From NCBI GenBank assembly GCA_023434325.1, contig JAEYSX010000001.1:1-64000 (forward strand): DNA of 64,000 nt. Direction: 5' to 3'. This document shows, piece by piece, positions 6,625 to 15,899 of this stretch (position 1 is the stretch's first letter; each line of letters opens with the position of its first letter). Made by a program: the position numbers and the translations under genes. This DNA comes from Candidatus Parcubacteria bacterium (GTDB taxonomy: Bacteria; Patescibacteriota; Saccharimonadia; Saccharimonadales; UBA4665). The notes under the pieces are model-generated. The model saw nothing but the letters and a program-made list of their open reading frames with translations. It ran no database searches and was not told where the DNA came from.

Positions 6625-7653
6625 ATGGCATTTTACGAATACATACACAGGCTACGATTTGTCATTACCGGCTCGCTGGTACTTGCAGGTGCATTTGTAG
6701 TTTGCGTACTGATAACTCTTGTCGGCCCCCAAGATGTCCAGGCCAAGACGCCCAAGAAAGACTCTTCGACCCGAGCTCTGGCAGCGGCAAGCGTGTACGA
6801 TGGGCCAAACGCGGTAACCGGCAGCATGATGAGTACGGTGTATACCTTAAGCGAGAATCTCGACGAGATGGCTCGCTCTTCTTTTGTAAAGATTCACTCT
6901 TTTGCGTCCACGGTGGTTGGCGGTGGAGAGATGCTGGCTCGCGGTGCCCAGAACGGTGTTATGACCGTGGTTATGGGCACTGGCAAGGGGGTGGTGGCAG
7001 TAGGCAAAGGTGTAGCCAACGCGACGGCGTTTGCGGGTAGCGCGCTCGGTAAGGGCGCCGGGTTTATGTTTGGGCTCCCTGTTGGCGTTATGACCGTCGC
7101 CTCGAACGCGCCGACGCTTGAGAATATTGTTCGACCCGCGCATAGCGAAGAGCTACAGATTATTGACCCCGCTTCGCCGGAGCTATTGGCTGCGCTTGCG
7201 GCGATGCCGCCAAAAGAACGTCCGCCTATCGAAACACCACAGGTGGTGCCCGACAACACCGGTCCGATCTGGCCGATTAACGGGCGAATTACCGCAGGCT
7301 TTGGCGTTCCGCATCGCCCCTTCCAGAACACGCACACAGGGATTGACATCAGTAGTGGAAACAGGTCGGGCGTAACGCCGGTCAAGCCCTTTAGGCCGGG
7401 CAAAGTCATCGACGTGATAAACATCCGAACCGGCTACGGCAAGCACGTGATTGTCGATCATGGCAATGGGTTGACCTCGCTCTACGGTCACCTCGCGTCG
7501 ATCAACGTGCAGGTCGGACAAGAAGTGGGCATTGACACGGTACTTGGGCATGAAGGTACGACGGGCATGTCAACCGGCACACACCTGCACTTTGAAATTC
7601 GTGTAAATGGTAAGGTGGCCAACCCTGGACAATTTGTTGGTGGCCACCCGTAA
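6625..7653 (+). CDS. M23 family zinc metallopeptidase, membrane-anchored
   Basis: 342 residues. A membrane helix at about 15-35 (ITGSLVLAGAFVVCVLITLVG) anchors the protein; a Gly/Ala-rich region of low hydrophobicity follows. The C-terminal LytM/M23 domain (about 210-340) keeps both zinc motifs: HTGIDIS (HxxxD) and HLHFEIR (HxH), plus YGHL. Such enzymes cut peptide cross-links in peptidoglycan and act outside the cell in wall growth or division. GGAG at 6609 is somewhat far from the ATG. Expression probably uses the palindrome-covered promoter at 6558. Confidence 0.88.
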   Translation: MAFYEYIHRLRFVITGSLVLAGAFVVCVLITLVGPQDVQAKTPKKDSSTRALAAASVYDGPNAVTGSMMSTVYTLSENLDEMARSSFVKIHSFASTVVGGGEMLARGAQNGVMTVVMGTGKGVVAVGKGVANATAFAGSALGKGAGFMFGLPVGVMTVASNAPTLENIVRPAHSEELQIIDPASPELLAALAAMPPKERPPIETPQVVPDNTGPIWPINGRITAGFGVPHRPFQNTHTGIDISSGNRSGVTPVKPFRPGKVIDVINIRTGYGKHVIVDHGNGLTSLYGHLASINVQVGQEVGIDTVLGHEGTTGMSTGTHLHFEIRVNGKVANPGQFVGGHP

Positions 7654-7688
7654 GATTTGTGTATGTTCGCTCTTGGCGTCAGGTTAGG

Positions 7689-8504
7689 CTAACGCGAAGA
7701 GTGCTTGCGGAACATGTAGCCAGCCAGAGGAACCGACACGGCCAAGATGGCAAGGCTCCATATGACGGCCAGCCATCCGTGGTTACCCATGGGGGTTCCG
7801 ATGAGGAGTGCGCGCATTGCTTCGATAATGTGCGTGACAGGCTGATTTTCGGCAAAGACTCGCAGTACTGTTGGCATGCTCTCGGTTGGCGCGAATGCGC
7901 TACTGGCGAAGGTGAGCGGGAATATCAGGACAAATGTCATCCACTGGACTGCCTCGATTGATTTTGCCAGCAATCCTACGATTGCCATGAGCCACGACAA
8001 TGCGTAGGTAAACAGCAGCAAGATGCCGAACACAAGCACCCAGTCTGTAACGCTGGCGGTCGGACGAAAGCCGGTGGCCAAACCTACAAGTACGACGATT
8101 ACGGTTGATACAGTGTTACGTACTAGGTCAGCGACGGTATGCCCGACCAAAACGGCCGAGCTAAACATTGGCATTGAACGGAAGCGGTCAATAATACCGC
8201 GTTGAAGGTCGGTTGCAACCTCGATCGCGGTGTAAGTGGCGCCAAACGCTGCGGTCTGCACCAATATGCCTGCCATCAAAAAGTTGGCGTAGCTTGGGCC
8301 GCCGGTGTCGATTGCGCCGCCAAAGACGTAGCGGAACAATAGGTAGAACATAATTGGCATAAAAGCCGCCGACAGGAGCTGGTCGAAGTTTTTGACAATG
8401 TGCATGGCGCTGCGCCATATCAGGACGCGGGCGTCAGAAAAAATCCAGTACAGCTTGCTGCGTTGCTGAGGTTTGATTGTTGCCGTGGTGTTGCCGGATT
8501 CCAT
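7689..8504 (-). CDS. ABC-2 type exporter permease (DrrB-like)
   Basis: 271 residues with six predicted membrane helices and an amphipathic start (SKLYWIFSDARVLIWRSAMHIVKN), as in ABC-2 permeases. ATEVATDLQRGIIDRFRSMPM near the first helices and FAPTESMPTVLRVFAENQPVTHIIEAMR near the end are typical of the DrrB/daunorubicin group. Its start overlaps the last base of the ATPase gene (8504), so the two are translationally coupled. Together they form an efflux pump; the substrate is unknown. Confidence 0.9.
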   Translation of the reverse strand: MESGNTTATIKPQQRSKLYWIFSDARVLIWRSAMHIVKNFDQLLSAAFMPIMFYLLFRYVFGGAIDTGGPSYANFLMAGILVQTAAFGATYTAIEVATDLQRGIIDRFRSMPMFSSAVLVGHTVADLVRNTVSTVIVVLVGLATGFRPTASVTDWVLVFGILLLFTYALSWLMAIVGLLAKSIEAVQWMTFVLIFPLTFASSAFAPTESMPTVLRVFAENQPVTHIIEAMRALLIGTPMGNHGWLAVIWSLAILAVSVPLAGYMFRKHSSR

Positions 8505-9484
8505 TACTTCTTCCTTCCTGTGTGGTCTGTGTCGGTTTCGTCTGCGGTTGCCTGGTGCCCAGTTAGCTTGAGGAATACGTCATCAAGCGTAGGTTTGTGA
8601 AGCGAGAGTCCCTCGACATTGAGTTTGTTGTCGTCCAGTAGCTCGAGTAGTTTTCGCAATCCGCGTACACCGCCGTCATGTGGCACGCTCATGGTGTGAC
8701 GATCTTCGTCGACTTGCGCCGATGGGTCAGTGATGACGGTTCTGGCTTTTTTGAGGTCACTCGGGGTGCTAAAAGTCAGTTCGATGCGGTCTTTGCCAAC
8801 CTTGGCCTTTAGCTCGTCGGTTGTGCCTTCGGCGATAACTTTGCCGCCGTCGATGACCGCAACACGGTCCGCGAGCAAATCGGCCTCTTCGAGGTACTGC
8901 GTCGTCAACAATATGGTTGACCCCTGCTTGGTGAGCCCCTTGATGATCTCCCACATAGCTATGCGCGAGCGCGGGTCCAAGCCGGTGGTCGGCTCGTCTA
9001 AGAAGACGATCGCCGGACGTGCGATAAGGCTGGCGGCCAGGTCGAGTCGCCGGCGCATACCGCCGGAGTACGTCTTGGCGGCGCGGTCGGCGGCTTCGAC
9101 GAGGTCAAACTGCTTGAGCAGTTCTTCGGTGCGCTCTGCCGACTCTTTGCCGCTGAGGTGATACAAACGTCCGATCATGCGCAAGTTTTCGCGCCCGGTT
9201 AGGTATTCGTCAACGGCGGCGTATTGACCGGTGAGGCCGATAGTGCCGCGAACGCTGTTTGCGTCTTTGATAACATCGTAGCCCTCGATGGTTACCTGCC
9301 CGTCATCGGGCTTGAGGAGCGTTGATAAAATTCGCACCGTGGTGGTTTTGCCCGCTCCGTTGGGGCCAAGCAGCGCCATAATGGTGCCGCGCTTTATTTG
9401 TAAATCGAGGCCGCTCAGTACATTTACTTTGCCGTAGGATTTGCGAACTCCTTTGGCGACGATAGCATATTGATTGTTAGACAT
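8504..9484 (-). CDS. ABC exporter ATP-binding protein (DrrA-like)
   Basis: 326 residues. Walker A GPNGAGKTT (about 39-47), signature YSGGMRRRLDLA, Walker B IVFLDEPTTGLD and H-loop LLTTQYLEEAD are all intact; the MRRRLD form of the signature is typical of the DrrA subfamily. The C-terminal 100 residues are the DUF4162-type extension that contacts the permease. Start at 9484: TACAAT (9496-9491) sits 6 nt upstream with no ribosome site, so this operon is probably leaderless. Confidence 0.92.
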   Translation of the reverse strand: MSNNQYAIVAKGVRKSYGKVNVLSGLDLQIKRGTIMALLGPNGAGKTTTVRILSTLLKPDDGQVTIEGYDVIKDANSVRGTIGLTGQYAAVDEYLTGRENLRMIGRLYHLSGKESAERTEELLKQFDLVEAADRAAKTYSGGMRRRLDLAASLIARPAIVFLDEPTTGLDPRSRIAMWEIIKGLTKQGSTILLTTQYLEEADLLADRVAVIDGGKVIAEGTTDELKAKVGKDRIELTFSTPSDLKKARTVITDPSAQVDEDRHTMSVPHDGGVRGLRKLLELLDDNKLNVEGLSLHKPTLDDVFLKLTGHQATADETDTDHTGRKK

Positions 9485-9589
9485 TTTGGTATTGTATCAT
9501 CCGTGGTTAATAATTTTGACATCAAAGATATATGCAAATTGTAATTTTTTGTGTGCAAAAACAAAACATAAGCGTTATAATTTTTACAA

Positions 9590-11353
9590 ATGGGCAAAGC
9601 AAAAAAGGACGTTGGGGTAACGCTACTCAAAGACCATGCTACGTTTAGAGTGTGGGCGCCGTTTGCTCATGCCGTAGACGTGACTGGCGAGTTTAATGCC
9701 TGGGCCCGCGACTCTATGCTAAGCGAGGGCGACGGTTACTGGGTCGCCGATATCGATAACGTAGAGCCCGGTCAGGAATATAAGTTTGTGATTCATACCG
9801 AGAGCGGCGAGCTACTACGTAACGATCCTCGCGCCCGCCATGTCACAACCAACCGAGGTAACTCGGTTGTGGTTGACGAACATTTTGAGTGGACGGACGA
9901 AGGTTTTGTGATGGTGCCGCAAAACCAGCAGGTCATATACGAGATGCATGTCGGGACACTTAACCGCTCCGATCCCGCAGCAATCGGCACATTTACGGAT
10001 GCGGCCGATAAGCTGGATTATCTGGCCGATCTTGGCGTGACCGCTATCGAGCTTATGCCGATTAGCAGCATGGAAAACGACGACGGATGGGGCTATAGCC
10101 CGGATTACATGTACGCGATCGAGACCCTATACGGCAACCGCCAGTCGTTTAAGCGCTTTGTAAACGCCGCACATCAGCGTGGGATCGCCGTTATTTTGGA
10201 CGTGGTATATAACCACGTGGGCCCGGGCGATAACGATTTATGGCAATTTGACGGATGGAGCGAGGACGGAAAAGGCGGCATCTACTTTTATAATGATTGG
10301 CGCTCGCACACCCCTTGGGGCGATACGCGCTTGGATTACGGCCGCCCCGAAGTGCGCGAGTTTGTGCTGGACAACGTAAAGATGTGGCTGCACGATTGCC
10401 ATATTGACGGCCTGCGCCTGGATTCGACTGGGTATATGCGTAACGTGCAGGGCAACGATGATGATTCGGCAAACGATATACCGGATGCGTGGTACCTGCT
10501 GCAAGAAGTGACTTCTCGCGCCCGCAAGATTAAGCCCTCTGCCCTGATGATTGCCGAGGATTTTGGCAGCAACGCGTATCTGACCAAGGCGCGCAAGGAC
10601 GGCGGCGCAGGTTTTGCCTCGCAGTGGGAGGTAGGATTTCCGTATATCATGCGGCAGTTATTAGACAGTCCCGACGATGCCAGCCGTAACCTGGGCGAGC
10701 TAGAGACGATACTCGCCCACAATTACAATGAGGATGTTTTTCAGCGTGTAATTTATAGCGATTCACACGATAGTGCGGCCAACGGCGGTGCGCGCCTCAA
10801 CGAAGAGATAACTCCCGGCGACCCGGACAGTCTGTATGCTAAGCGGCGCTCGCTCTTGGCTTTGGCGCTGGTGCTGACGGCGCCCGGCGTTCCGATGCTG
10901 TTCCAAGGGCAGGAATTTTTGCAGGGCGGCAGCTTTAATGATTGGCAGGCTTTGGATTGGGAGCGCGTCGACAAGCTTTCGGGCATGGTGTTGGCCTGTA
11001 AGCACCTGATCGCTTTGCGCAAAAACCAGTACGACAACACGCGCGGACTCACCGGCCAGTCGTTCCGTGTTCTGCATCTTGACCAAGACAGTAAGGTTTT
11101 GGCGTATCACCGCGCAGACCAGGGCGGTGCCGGCGACGATGTTGTCGTGGTGTTTAATCTCGCCAACCGTACCCAAAAGGATTATGTAATCGACTTCCCC
11201 GCGCCCGGTACATGGACCGTGCGCTTTAACAGCGACTGGAAGGGTTATAGTCCCGATTTTCGGGACACGGTATCCGGCCCGGCGATATGCGAGACCGACT
11301 CTGCGCCAGTAACGCTGGCTCCTTACTCCGTTTTGATTTTTTCGCAGGACTAG
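9590..11353 (+). CDS. GH13 alpha-glucan enzyme, branching-enzyme-like
   Basis: 587 residues. The N-terminal CBM48-like domain (about 15-95; ATFRVWAPFAHAVDVTGEFNAW) is followed by a GH13 barrel: ILDVVYNHVGPGD, nucleophile Asp in DGLRLDST (about 278), acid/base Glu in MIAEDF (about 322) and the third Asp in YSDSHD (about 393). A beta domain ends the protein. The order matches 1,4-alpha-glucan branching enzyme or trehalohydrolase types, acting on glycogen-like polymers; the exact reaction cannot be fixed by eye. No signal peptide. TATAAT (9576-9581) lies 8 nt before the ATG, so it is probably leaderless. Confidence 0.85.
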   Translation: MGKAKKDVGVTLLKDHATFRVWAPFAHAVDVTGEFNAWARDSMLSEGDGYWVADIDNVEPGQEYKFVIHTESGELLRNDPRARHVTTNRGNSVVVDEHFEWTDEGFVMVPQNQQVIYEMHVGTLNRSDPAAIGTFTDAADKLDYLADLGVTAIELMPISSMENDDGWGYSPDYMYAIETLYGNRQSFKRFVNAAHQRGIAVILDVVYNHVGPGDNDLWQFDGWSEDGKGGIYFYNDWRSHTPWGDTRLDYGRPEVREFVLDNVKMWLHDCHIDGLRLDSTGYMRNVQGNDDDSANDIPDAWYLLQEVTSRARKIKPSALMIAEDFGSNAYLTKARKDGGAGFASQWEVGFPYIMRQLLDSPDDASRNLGELETILAHNYNEDVFQRVIYSDSHDSAANGGARLNEEITPGDPDSLYAKRRSLLALALVLTAPGVPMLFQGQEFLQGGSFNDWQALDWERVDKLSGMVLACKHLIALRKNQYDNTRGLTGQSFRVLHLDQDSKVLAYHRADQGGAGDDVVVVFNLANRTQKDYVIDFPAPGTWTVRFNSDWKGYSPDFRDTVSGPAICETDSAPVTLAPYSVLIFSQD

Positions 11354-11473
11354 TTCCGCGCCGTCGCCAGGTAGGTGAAGTACGGCATCTTTAACTTGCG
11401 TTATGTAATACTCGTCACAGACTTGTAGGCAAAGCTGCGCGATACTAAAGACTGATTTAGTGAGGAGGGGGTT

Positions 11474-12322
11474 ATGACGCATTTGCCCACATCTAGCGAA
11501 CTTACAGAGCTAGAGATTTTTACCGAGCCAAACTGCGTGAGTATATACTCACCGGCAGTTGATATGGGTGGCACGCGGGGCGATAATCCTGCGCGTATCG
11601 AGCTAAAGAATCTTTTAAACCAAGCAGAGAACGAGTTATTGAGTCTGGGCGCCGAACCTGGCGAAGCAAATCAAACACTTGAACGGGCGCGAGACGTGAT
11701 AGGCAGGCCTGACTTTCGTCCGCTGGGACGGCAAAGTTTTGCACTGTTTGCCCACCCTGCTCTTTTTCGTTTGTATAATATGCGAGCCGAACTGCCGCAG
11801 ATCGTCAGTGTTGGCCAGGGGTTTTATCTTGAGCCCTTGCGCGAGGTGGTGAGTAATAATATCCAATATCTTGTCTTGGCGCTCAGTCACCATCACGTGC
11901 GCATTTTGGAGGGAGACCGCTACGGATTGCGCGACCTTGCGCTCCGCAACTTTCCAGAGAACATGGAGGAATCGCTAGGTATAGACGAGTACCCAAAGGC
12001 GTGGGAGACTCACCCTATTGGCCAGGGTGGCGGCCGAGGCTCCGAAGGGTTTCACGGCCAATATAATGTCCGCCAAACTGACAAGCAAATGTTGTTTTTG
12101 TTCTTTCGCAAGATCGATAAGAGTCTGCACAGGTTTTTGCAGCAGCGGCAAGAGCCCGTAGTGCTGGCAGGAGTCGAGTACTTGCTGCCGATTTATCGCA
12201 AGGCAAACACCTCGCCATACCTACTGCCCGGTACTCTCACAGGTAACTTCGAGCATGACACGCCCGAACAGATCCACCAGCAGGCATGGGAGTTAGTTAA
12301 ACAAGTGGAGGGTATGGCATGA
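11474..12322 (+). CDS. baeRF family 3 protein (release-factor-like)
   Basis: 282 residues. VSIYSPAVDMGG, ARIELKNLLNQAENEL, FALFAHPALFRLYNMRAELPQIVSVGQGFYLEPL and LALSHHHVRILEGDRYGLRDL follow the pattern of the bacterial archaeo-eukaryotic release factor family 3. These are eRF1-like proteins without a canonical peptide-release motif, thought to act on ribosomes under stress. A strong AGGAGG site lies 5 nt before the ATG. The stop overlaps the next gene's start (ATGA at 12319), a coupling with a dienelactone-hydrolase-type gene that I recall for this family. Confidence 0.8.
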   Translation: MTHLPTSSELTELEIFTEPNCVSIYSPAVDMGGTRGDNPARIELKNLLNQAENELLSLGAEPGEANQTLERARDVIGRPDFRPLGRQSFALFAHPALFRLYNMRAELPQIVSVGQGFYLEPLREVVSNNIQYLVLALSHHHVRILEGDRYGLRDLALRNFPENMEESLGIDEYPKAWETHPIGQGGGRGSEGFHGQYNVRQTDKQMLFLFFRKIDKSLHRFLQQRQEPVVLAGVEYLLPIYRKANTSPYLLPGTLTGNFEHDTPEQIHQQAWELVKQVEGMA

Positions 12323-13014
12323 CGCTCGATACACGTACGCTGCCGGGTGCGCTTGCGGTGCGCATCCCGGTGGACGGCCAATGGCTCGACGCCGACTTAG
12401 AGGTTCCGGCTGGTGCAAAAGGGTTAATTGTGTTTGCGCACAGTGTGGGTAATGGTCGGCGGAGTTCACACACGCTTACGGTGGTACGCCGATTACACGC
12501 GCATGCATTTGGGACGCTATCAGTTGACTTGTTGACAGAGGACGAGAGCCGTAATTTTCGCTCGCAGTTTGATACTGATCTGCTTGCCGAGCGCTTATCC
12601 GCTGTACCCGACTGGATCGGGCATGAGCTTGTCGGTCAAAATTTGCCAGTGGGTTATCTGGCAACAAGTACGGCCGCAGCAGCGGCGCTGCGGGTTGCGG
12701 TCAGCGCCCAAGATATAGTACGAGCCGTCGTGACCAGAGGTGGCCGCGTGGACTTGGCCGAGGATGTCCTGGAGGAGCTGCAAATTCCGACCCTGCTCAT
12801 CGTTGGGCAAAACGACTACGGCGTGCTCGAGGCAAACCAAGAGGCGTTTCTAAAGATGACCTGCAAAAAGGAACTAGCGGTATTGCCGCATACATCACAT
12901 TTGCTCGAGAAGTCCAGCGCCCTAGATCGAGTGGCGGTCGCAGCCGCCAGGTGGTTTAATACATACTTAGATAATGGTACATCACACAATCGGCGCACAA
13001 GACCTGGGAATTGA
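12319..13014 (+). CDS. Dienelactone hydrolase-like alpha/beta hydrolase
   Basis: 231 residues. GLIVFAHSVGNGRRSSHTLTVVRRL is the oxyanion region of the group; the nucleophile motif is ATSTAAAAAL, where the usual GASTG has Ala in place of the flanking Gly; Asp in GQNDYGVL and His in HTSHLLEK complete a likely triad. FDTDLLAERL is also typical. Substrate unknown. Translation is coupled to the baeRF3 gene by a 4-bp overlap, so the two probably act in one stress response. The 3' end overlaps the next gene by 41 bp. Confidence 0.8.
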   Translation: MTLDTRTLPGALAVRIPVDGQWLDADLEVPAGAKGLIVFAHSVGNGRRSSHTLTVVRRLHAHAFGTLSVDLLTEDESRNFRSQFDTDLLAERLSAVPDWIGHELVGQNLPVGYLATSTAAAAALRVAVSAQDIVRAVVTRGGRVDLAEDVLEELQIPTLLIVGQNDYGVLEANQEAFLKMTCKKELAVLPHTSHLLEKSSALDRVAVAAARWFNTYLDNGTSHNRRTRPGN

Positions 13015-14815
13015 TCTTGCTTCCAAGCAGGAGTCGGCTTTGTTCCGCTGGTTTTTGGCGTGCCTGCTTTTTGGCAAGCCGATCCAGCAGCAGGTTGCAC
13101 GCCGTTCGTACGAGGTGTTGGTCGAGGCAGGTGTAGATTCGGTTGATGCTCTGGCCAGCCGCACGTGGGATGATCTGGTGGAGCTGCTTGATCAAGGACA
13201 TTACGTTCGCTATGACTACTCGACTGCCACAAAGCTGCTCGAGATAAGTCGGACGCTTAAGGAGCAGTATGGTTCGGTGTCAGAACTTGTTGCGTCGTCG
13301 CCAGATGCACGCGAGCTAGAACAAAGACTACGGGCGTTTAGGGGGGTTGGTCCGACCACCGCGGCGATTTTTGTGCACGAGGTCGCGCCCATTTACTTTG
13401 ACGCGCCAAATTCTCATGATTATGACGCGGCGGTTGCGGCAGCTGCGGTGCTGCAAAAGCATGGTTTTGAGGCATACATCATCGGAGGTGCGGTGCGCGA
13501 TTTGCGCTTGGGCAAACGACCCAAGGACTTTGACCTCGTCACCAATGCCACTCCCGAGCAAATCGCCAAAATGGGTGAATTTGCAAGGTCATTGTACAAA
13601 GATACCGCCCAAGCCTTTGGCGTGACTCGGGTGCGATATGCGTACAGGGGTGTCGAGAGTGAGCTCGAAATTGCTACGTTTCGTAAGGACATTGACTCGC
13701 ATTTGGGGCGTCGCGCCACAAAGGTAGAGTATTCCACGCTGCAAGATGATGTCATGCGCCGCGACTTTACGGTCAACGCCCTAGCGCTTAATCCTGCCAC
13801 TGGCCAAGTGATCGATTATGTTGACGGCGTTGCTGATCTTGAGGCGCGCACCATTCGCTTCATTGGAGACCCCGAGCGCCGCATCGCCGAAGACCCCCTA
13901 CGTATTGTCCGTGCCATACGCCTAAAGAATCAGCTTGGGTTTATGTATGACGAACAGACAGCCAATGCGATCACGGAGGCCGTGCAACACGGCGAGGTCG
14001 AGAAAATTGCTACCGACCGCCTGCGCGACGAGTTAACTAAGATGTTCGTCCATCCTACTCGGCGACGTGCATTAATGGATCTGGACACGTTTGGTATTCT
14101 TGACCGGGTTTTGCCAGAGGTTACCGACGGCAAGCAAACCAAACAGCCGCGTCACTATCATGCCGAGGGTAGCGTATGGAAGCACCAGTTACTCATCTTT
14201 GATTACCTGCCTGATCACCCGAGCCGGCGATTGGTATGGGCAGCGCTACTGCATGATATCGGCAAAGTGGCGACCGCACATTCACCGGACGGCACGCAGT
14301 CTGGACTGCAGTTTAACGAGCACTACACGGTGGGCGCGGACATGGCGCGGACAATCCTTAATCGACTTAATTTCTCTAAGCGTGACATCGCTGACATTAC
14401 GTGGATGGTGCATTATCACATGGCTATCGATGATTTGCCCAATATGCGCCCGGGGCGGCGTCGTCATATGCTTGGGCATCCTGCGTTCGAGGATTTGCTC
14501 GAGCTTCACCGTGCAGATGCAGCGGCAAGCTGGCGGCCTGATCATCCTCATGGCGTAAAGCCCGAGTTTAAAGAGATAGAGCGCCTGTGGCATGAGTACC
14601 AATCGTCGCCGCCAGAACTTCGTCAGCCGTCGCTCAAGCGTGACTTGGGTATCGACGGCAATTGGCTCATTAAGCAGTTTGGCGGCGAGCACAAGCTGAC
14701 TGGTGCGGCGATTGGTTCTGTATTGGCCGAGCTGGATGAGTATTATCAGGATACGGGCGAGTCAGACCGCGAAGTGTATGTCGAGCGCGCGCATAAGCTA
14801 CTCGATGAGCTGTAG
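12974..14815 (+). CDS. Fusion of an HhH (endonuclease III-like) domain with a CCA-adding/poly(A) polymerase
   Basis: 613 residues in one frame. Residues 1-140 resemble an HhH-GPD-type protein: YVRYDYSTATKLLEI, then the hairpin LRAFRGVGPTTAAIFVHEV. From about 150 it is a class II tRNA nucleotidyltransferase: GGAVRDLRLGKRPKDFDLVT (GG and DxD motifs), DDVMRRDFTVNALAL, EDPLRIVRAIRLKNQLGF, then an HD domain (WAALLHDIGK, about 415-425; FNEHYTVGADMA). The second half adds or repairs CCA ends of tRNA. The first half normally occurs as a separate protein of unclear DNA-repair type. The CCA gene alone would be about 460 residues. No frameshift or internal start obviously separates them. Confidence 0.82.
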   Translation: MVHHTIGAQDLGIDLASKQESALFRWFLACLLFGKPIQQQVARRSYEVLVEAGVDSVDALASRTWDDLVELLDQGHYVRYDYSTATKLLEISRTLKEQYGSVSELVASSPDARELEQRLRAFRGVGPTTAAIFVHEVAPIYFDAPNSHDYDAAVAAAAVLQKHGFEAYIIGGAVRDLRLGKRPKDFDLVTNATPEQIAKMGEFARSLYKDTAQAFGVTRVRYAYRGVESELEIATFRKDIDSHLGRRATKVEYSTLQDDVMRRDFTVNALALNPATGQVIDYVDGVADLEARTIRFIGDPERRIAEDPLRIVRAIRLKNQLGFMYDEQTANAITEAVQHGEVEKIATDRLRDELTKMFVHPTRRRALMDLDTFGILDRVLPEVTDGKQTKQPRHYHAEGSVWKHQLLIFDYLPDHPSRRLVWAALLHDIGKVATAHSPDGTQSGLQFNEHYTVGADMARTILNRLNFSKRDIADITWMVHYHMAIDDLPNMRPGRRRHMLGHPAFEDLLELHRADAAASWRPDHPHGVKPEFKEIERLWHEYQSSPPELRQPSLKRDLGIDGNWLIKQFGGEHKLTGAAIGSVLAELDEYYQDTGESDREVYVERAHKLLDEL

Positions 14816-14865
14816 CCGATTCTAAGAAGATCTACGTCTTTAGCGCTCGCCTGATTGGCGCTGCA

Positions 14866-15708
14866 CTAGACGCTGTGTTTAGCGTGTCGACGGTGTTTGA
14901 TACGTCGGTGAGTTACGTGATATAGGTAGCCGCCTACAATCGCCAAGCAGACGACCATCACGATATCACCAGGGCCGGTTTCGGGCAGGACTTCTGCGTC
15001 GCTGACGACCTCGGGAACGGGTTGACTCTCTGGGGCTTGGGTTGAGCCTGGCGGAGTAGCGACCGGGACAATCTCGGGCTCTTCTTTGGTCGGCTTAACA
15101 ACTGTCACCTTCTTTTTGGCGGTGGCTTTGACGGGGTTGCCGCATGCGGCAAGGATAGCGTACTTAAATTCGCCTTTTTCCATGACGACGAATGCAGGAA
15201 TGGACTCGATGCGGAACGAAACGCTTGGTTTGCGGGTGTAGAATATGCTGCCGCCTGCGGTCGTCTTGGTGCTGCCGGCAATGAATTCCCTGCCCGCGGT
15301 AACTGCGTTGGTCGCAACAACCGTACTGCCAATTTTGACATCGCCGTTTTTGTAGACGCGGCCGATCTGGGCGGTCTTGCCTATGTTGTTGATGTCGGCG
15401 CTACTGATTCCAAAATCGCTGTACAGTGCTTTTACCCCCTTGTACGAGGTGTTGTTGTAGTCTTTCTTTAGCTCGTTGGTACTGAGCGAGCCGCATGGGA
15501 TAACGGCGTTGGTGTCGCAGTCGCGTGGCGAATTAATGCTCAATGCGCTGACCGGAATAATCGGGCCAAATGTCATTAATAGGACAATGCCGGCAAAAGC
15601 GCCGATGCCCATGCCATGAACGAATTTGGGAGTTAGGTGATACAGTCGCTTAGCGTGGTGACGCACGCCTTTGGGTTGTTGTTTGGTTTTTCGTTTTGTT
15701 TTTTGCAT
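14866..15708 (-). CDS. LPXTG-anchored surface protein
   Basis: 280 residues. The start at 15708 is chosen because a TATAAT box and a TAAGG ribosome site lie just upstream, inside the longer frame. A basic N-terminus is followed by a signal-anchor helix (GIGAFAGIVLLMTFGPIIPVSALS). The mature part has four Cys and a compact 160-residue region (SINSPRDCDTNAVIPCGSLS... to ACGNPVKA), then a Pro/Glu-rich linker, LPETG (about residue 240), a helix (DIVMVVCLAIVGGYLYHV) and a Lys/Arg/His tail. It should be linked to the wall by a sortase, which is not in this window. Ligand unknown. Confidence 0.85.
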   Translation of the reverse strand: MQKTKRKTKQQPKGVRHHAKRLYHLTPKFVHGMGIGAFAGIVLLMTFGPIIPVSALSINSPRDCDTNAVIPCGSLSTNELKKDYNNTSYKGVKALYSDFGISSADINNIGKTAQIGRVYKNGDVKIGSTVVATNAVTAGREFIAGSTKTTAGGSIFYTRKPSVSFRIESIPAFVVMEKGEFKYAILAACGNPVKATAKKKVTVVKPTKEEPEIVPVATPPGSTQAPESQPVPEVVSDAEVLPETGPGDIVMVVCLAIVGGYLYHVTHRRIKHRRHAKHSV

Positions 15709-15770
15709 AGTTTTTACCTTAAGCGTATTATATCGCATTGTGCAAGCCCTGGGAAGTTTTGACTATTTTA

Positions 15771-15879
15771 CCGACATGTTTGTCTCTGTAAAAGGAGCAC
15801 GGAAAACGCCAAAGGAACGTTGTCTTGTTTTCCTTGCGCACTATAGCCGAATCTCCTTTCACAGAGATAAACATGTCGG
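15771..15879. repeat. Hairpin element, copy 1 (conserved core, unique arms)
   Basis: Arms 15771-15797 and 15853-15879 are 27 nt and pair at 25 of 27 positions. The 55-nt core (15798-15852), read on the minus strand, matches the core of the element at 43797-43850 at about 51 of 54 positions. Only the innermost GGAG/CTCC of the arms is shared with copy 2; the outer parts are unrelated. Within the core GGAAAAC and GTTTTCC can pair, with a small CC-TTT-GG tip. It lies between the clp stop and the LPXTG gene. It does not look like a terminator, since no T-run follows. Confidence 0.9.
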
Positions 15880-15899
15880 CTGGCGCGTCCCCCAGTGTT

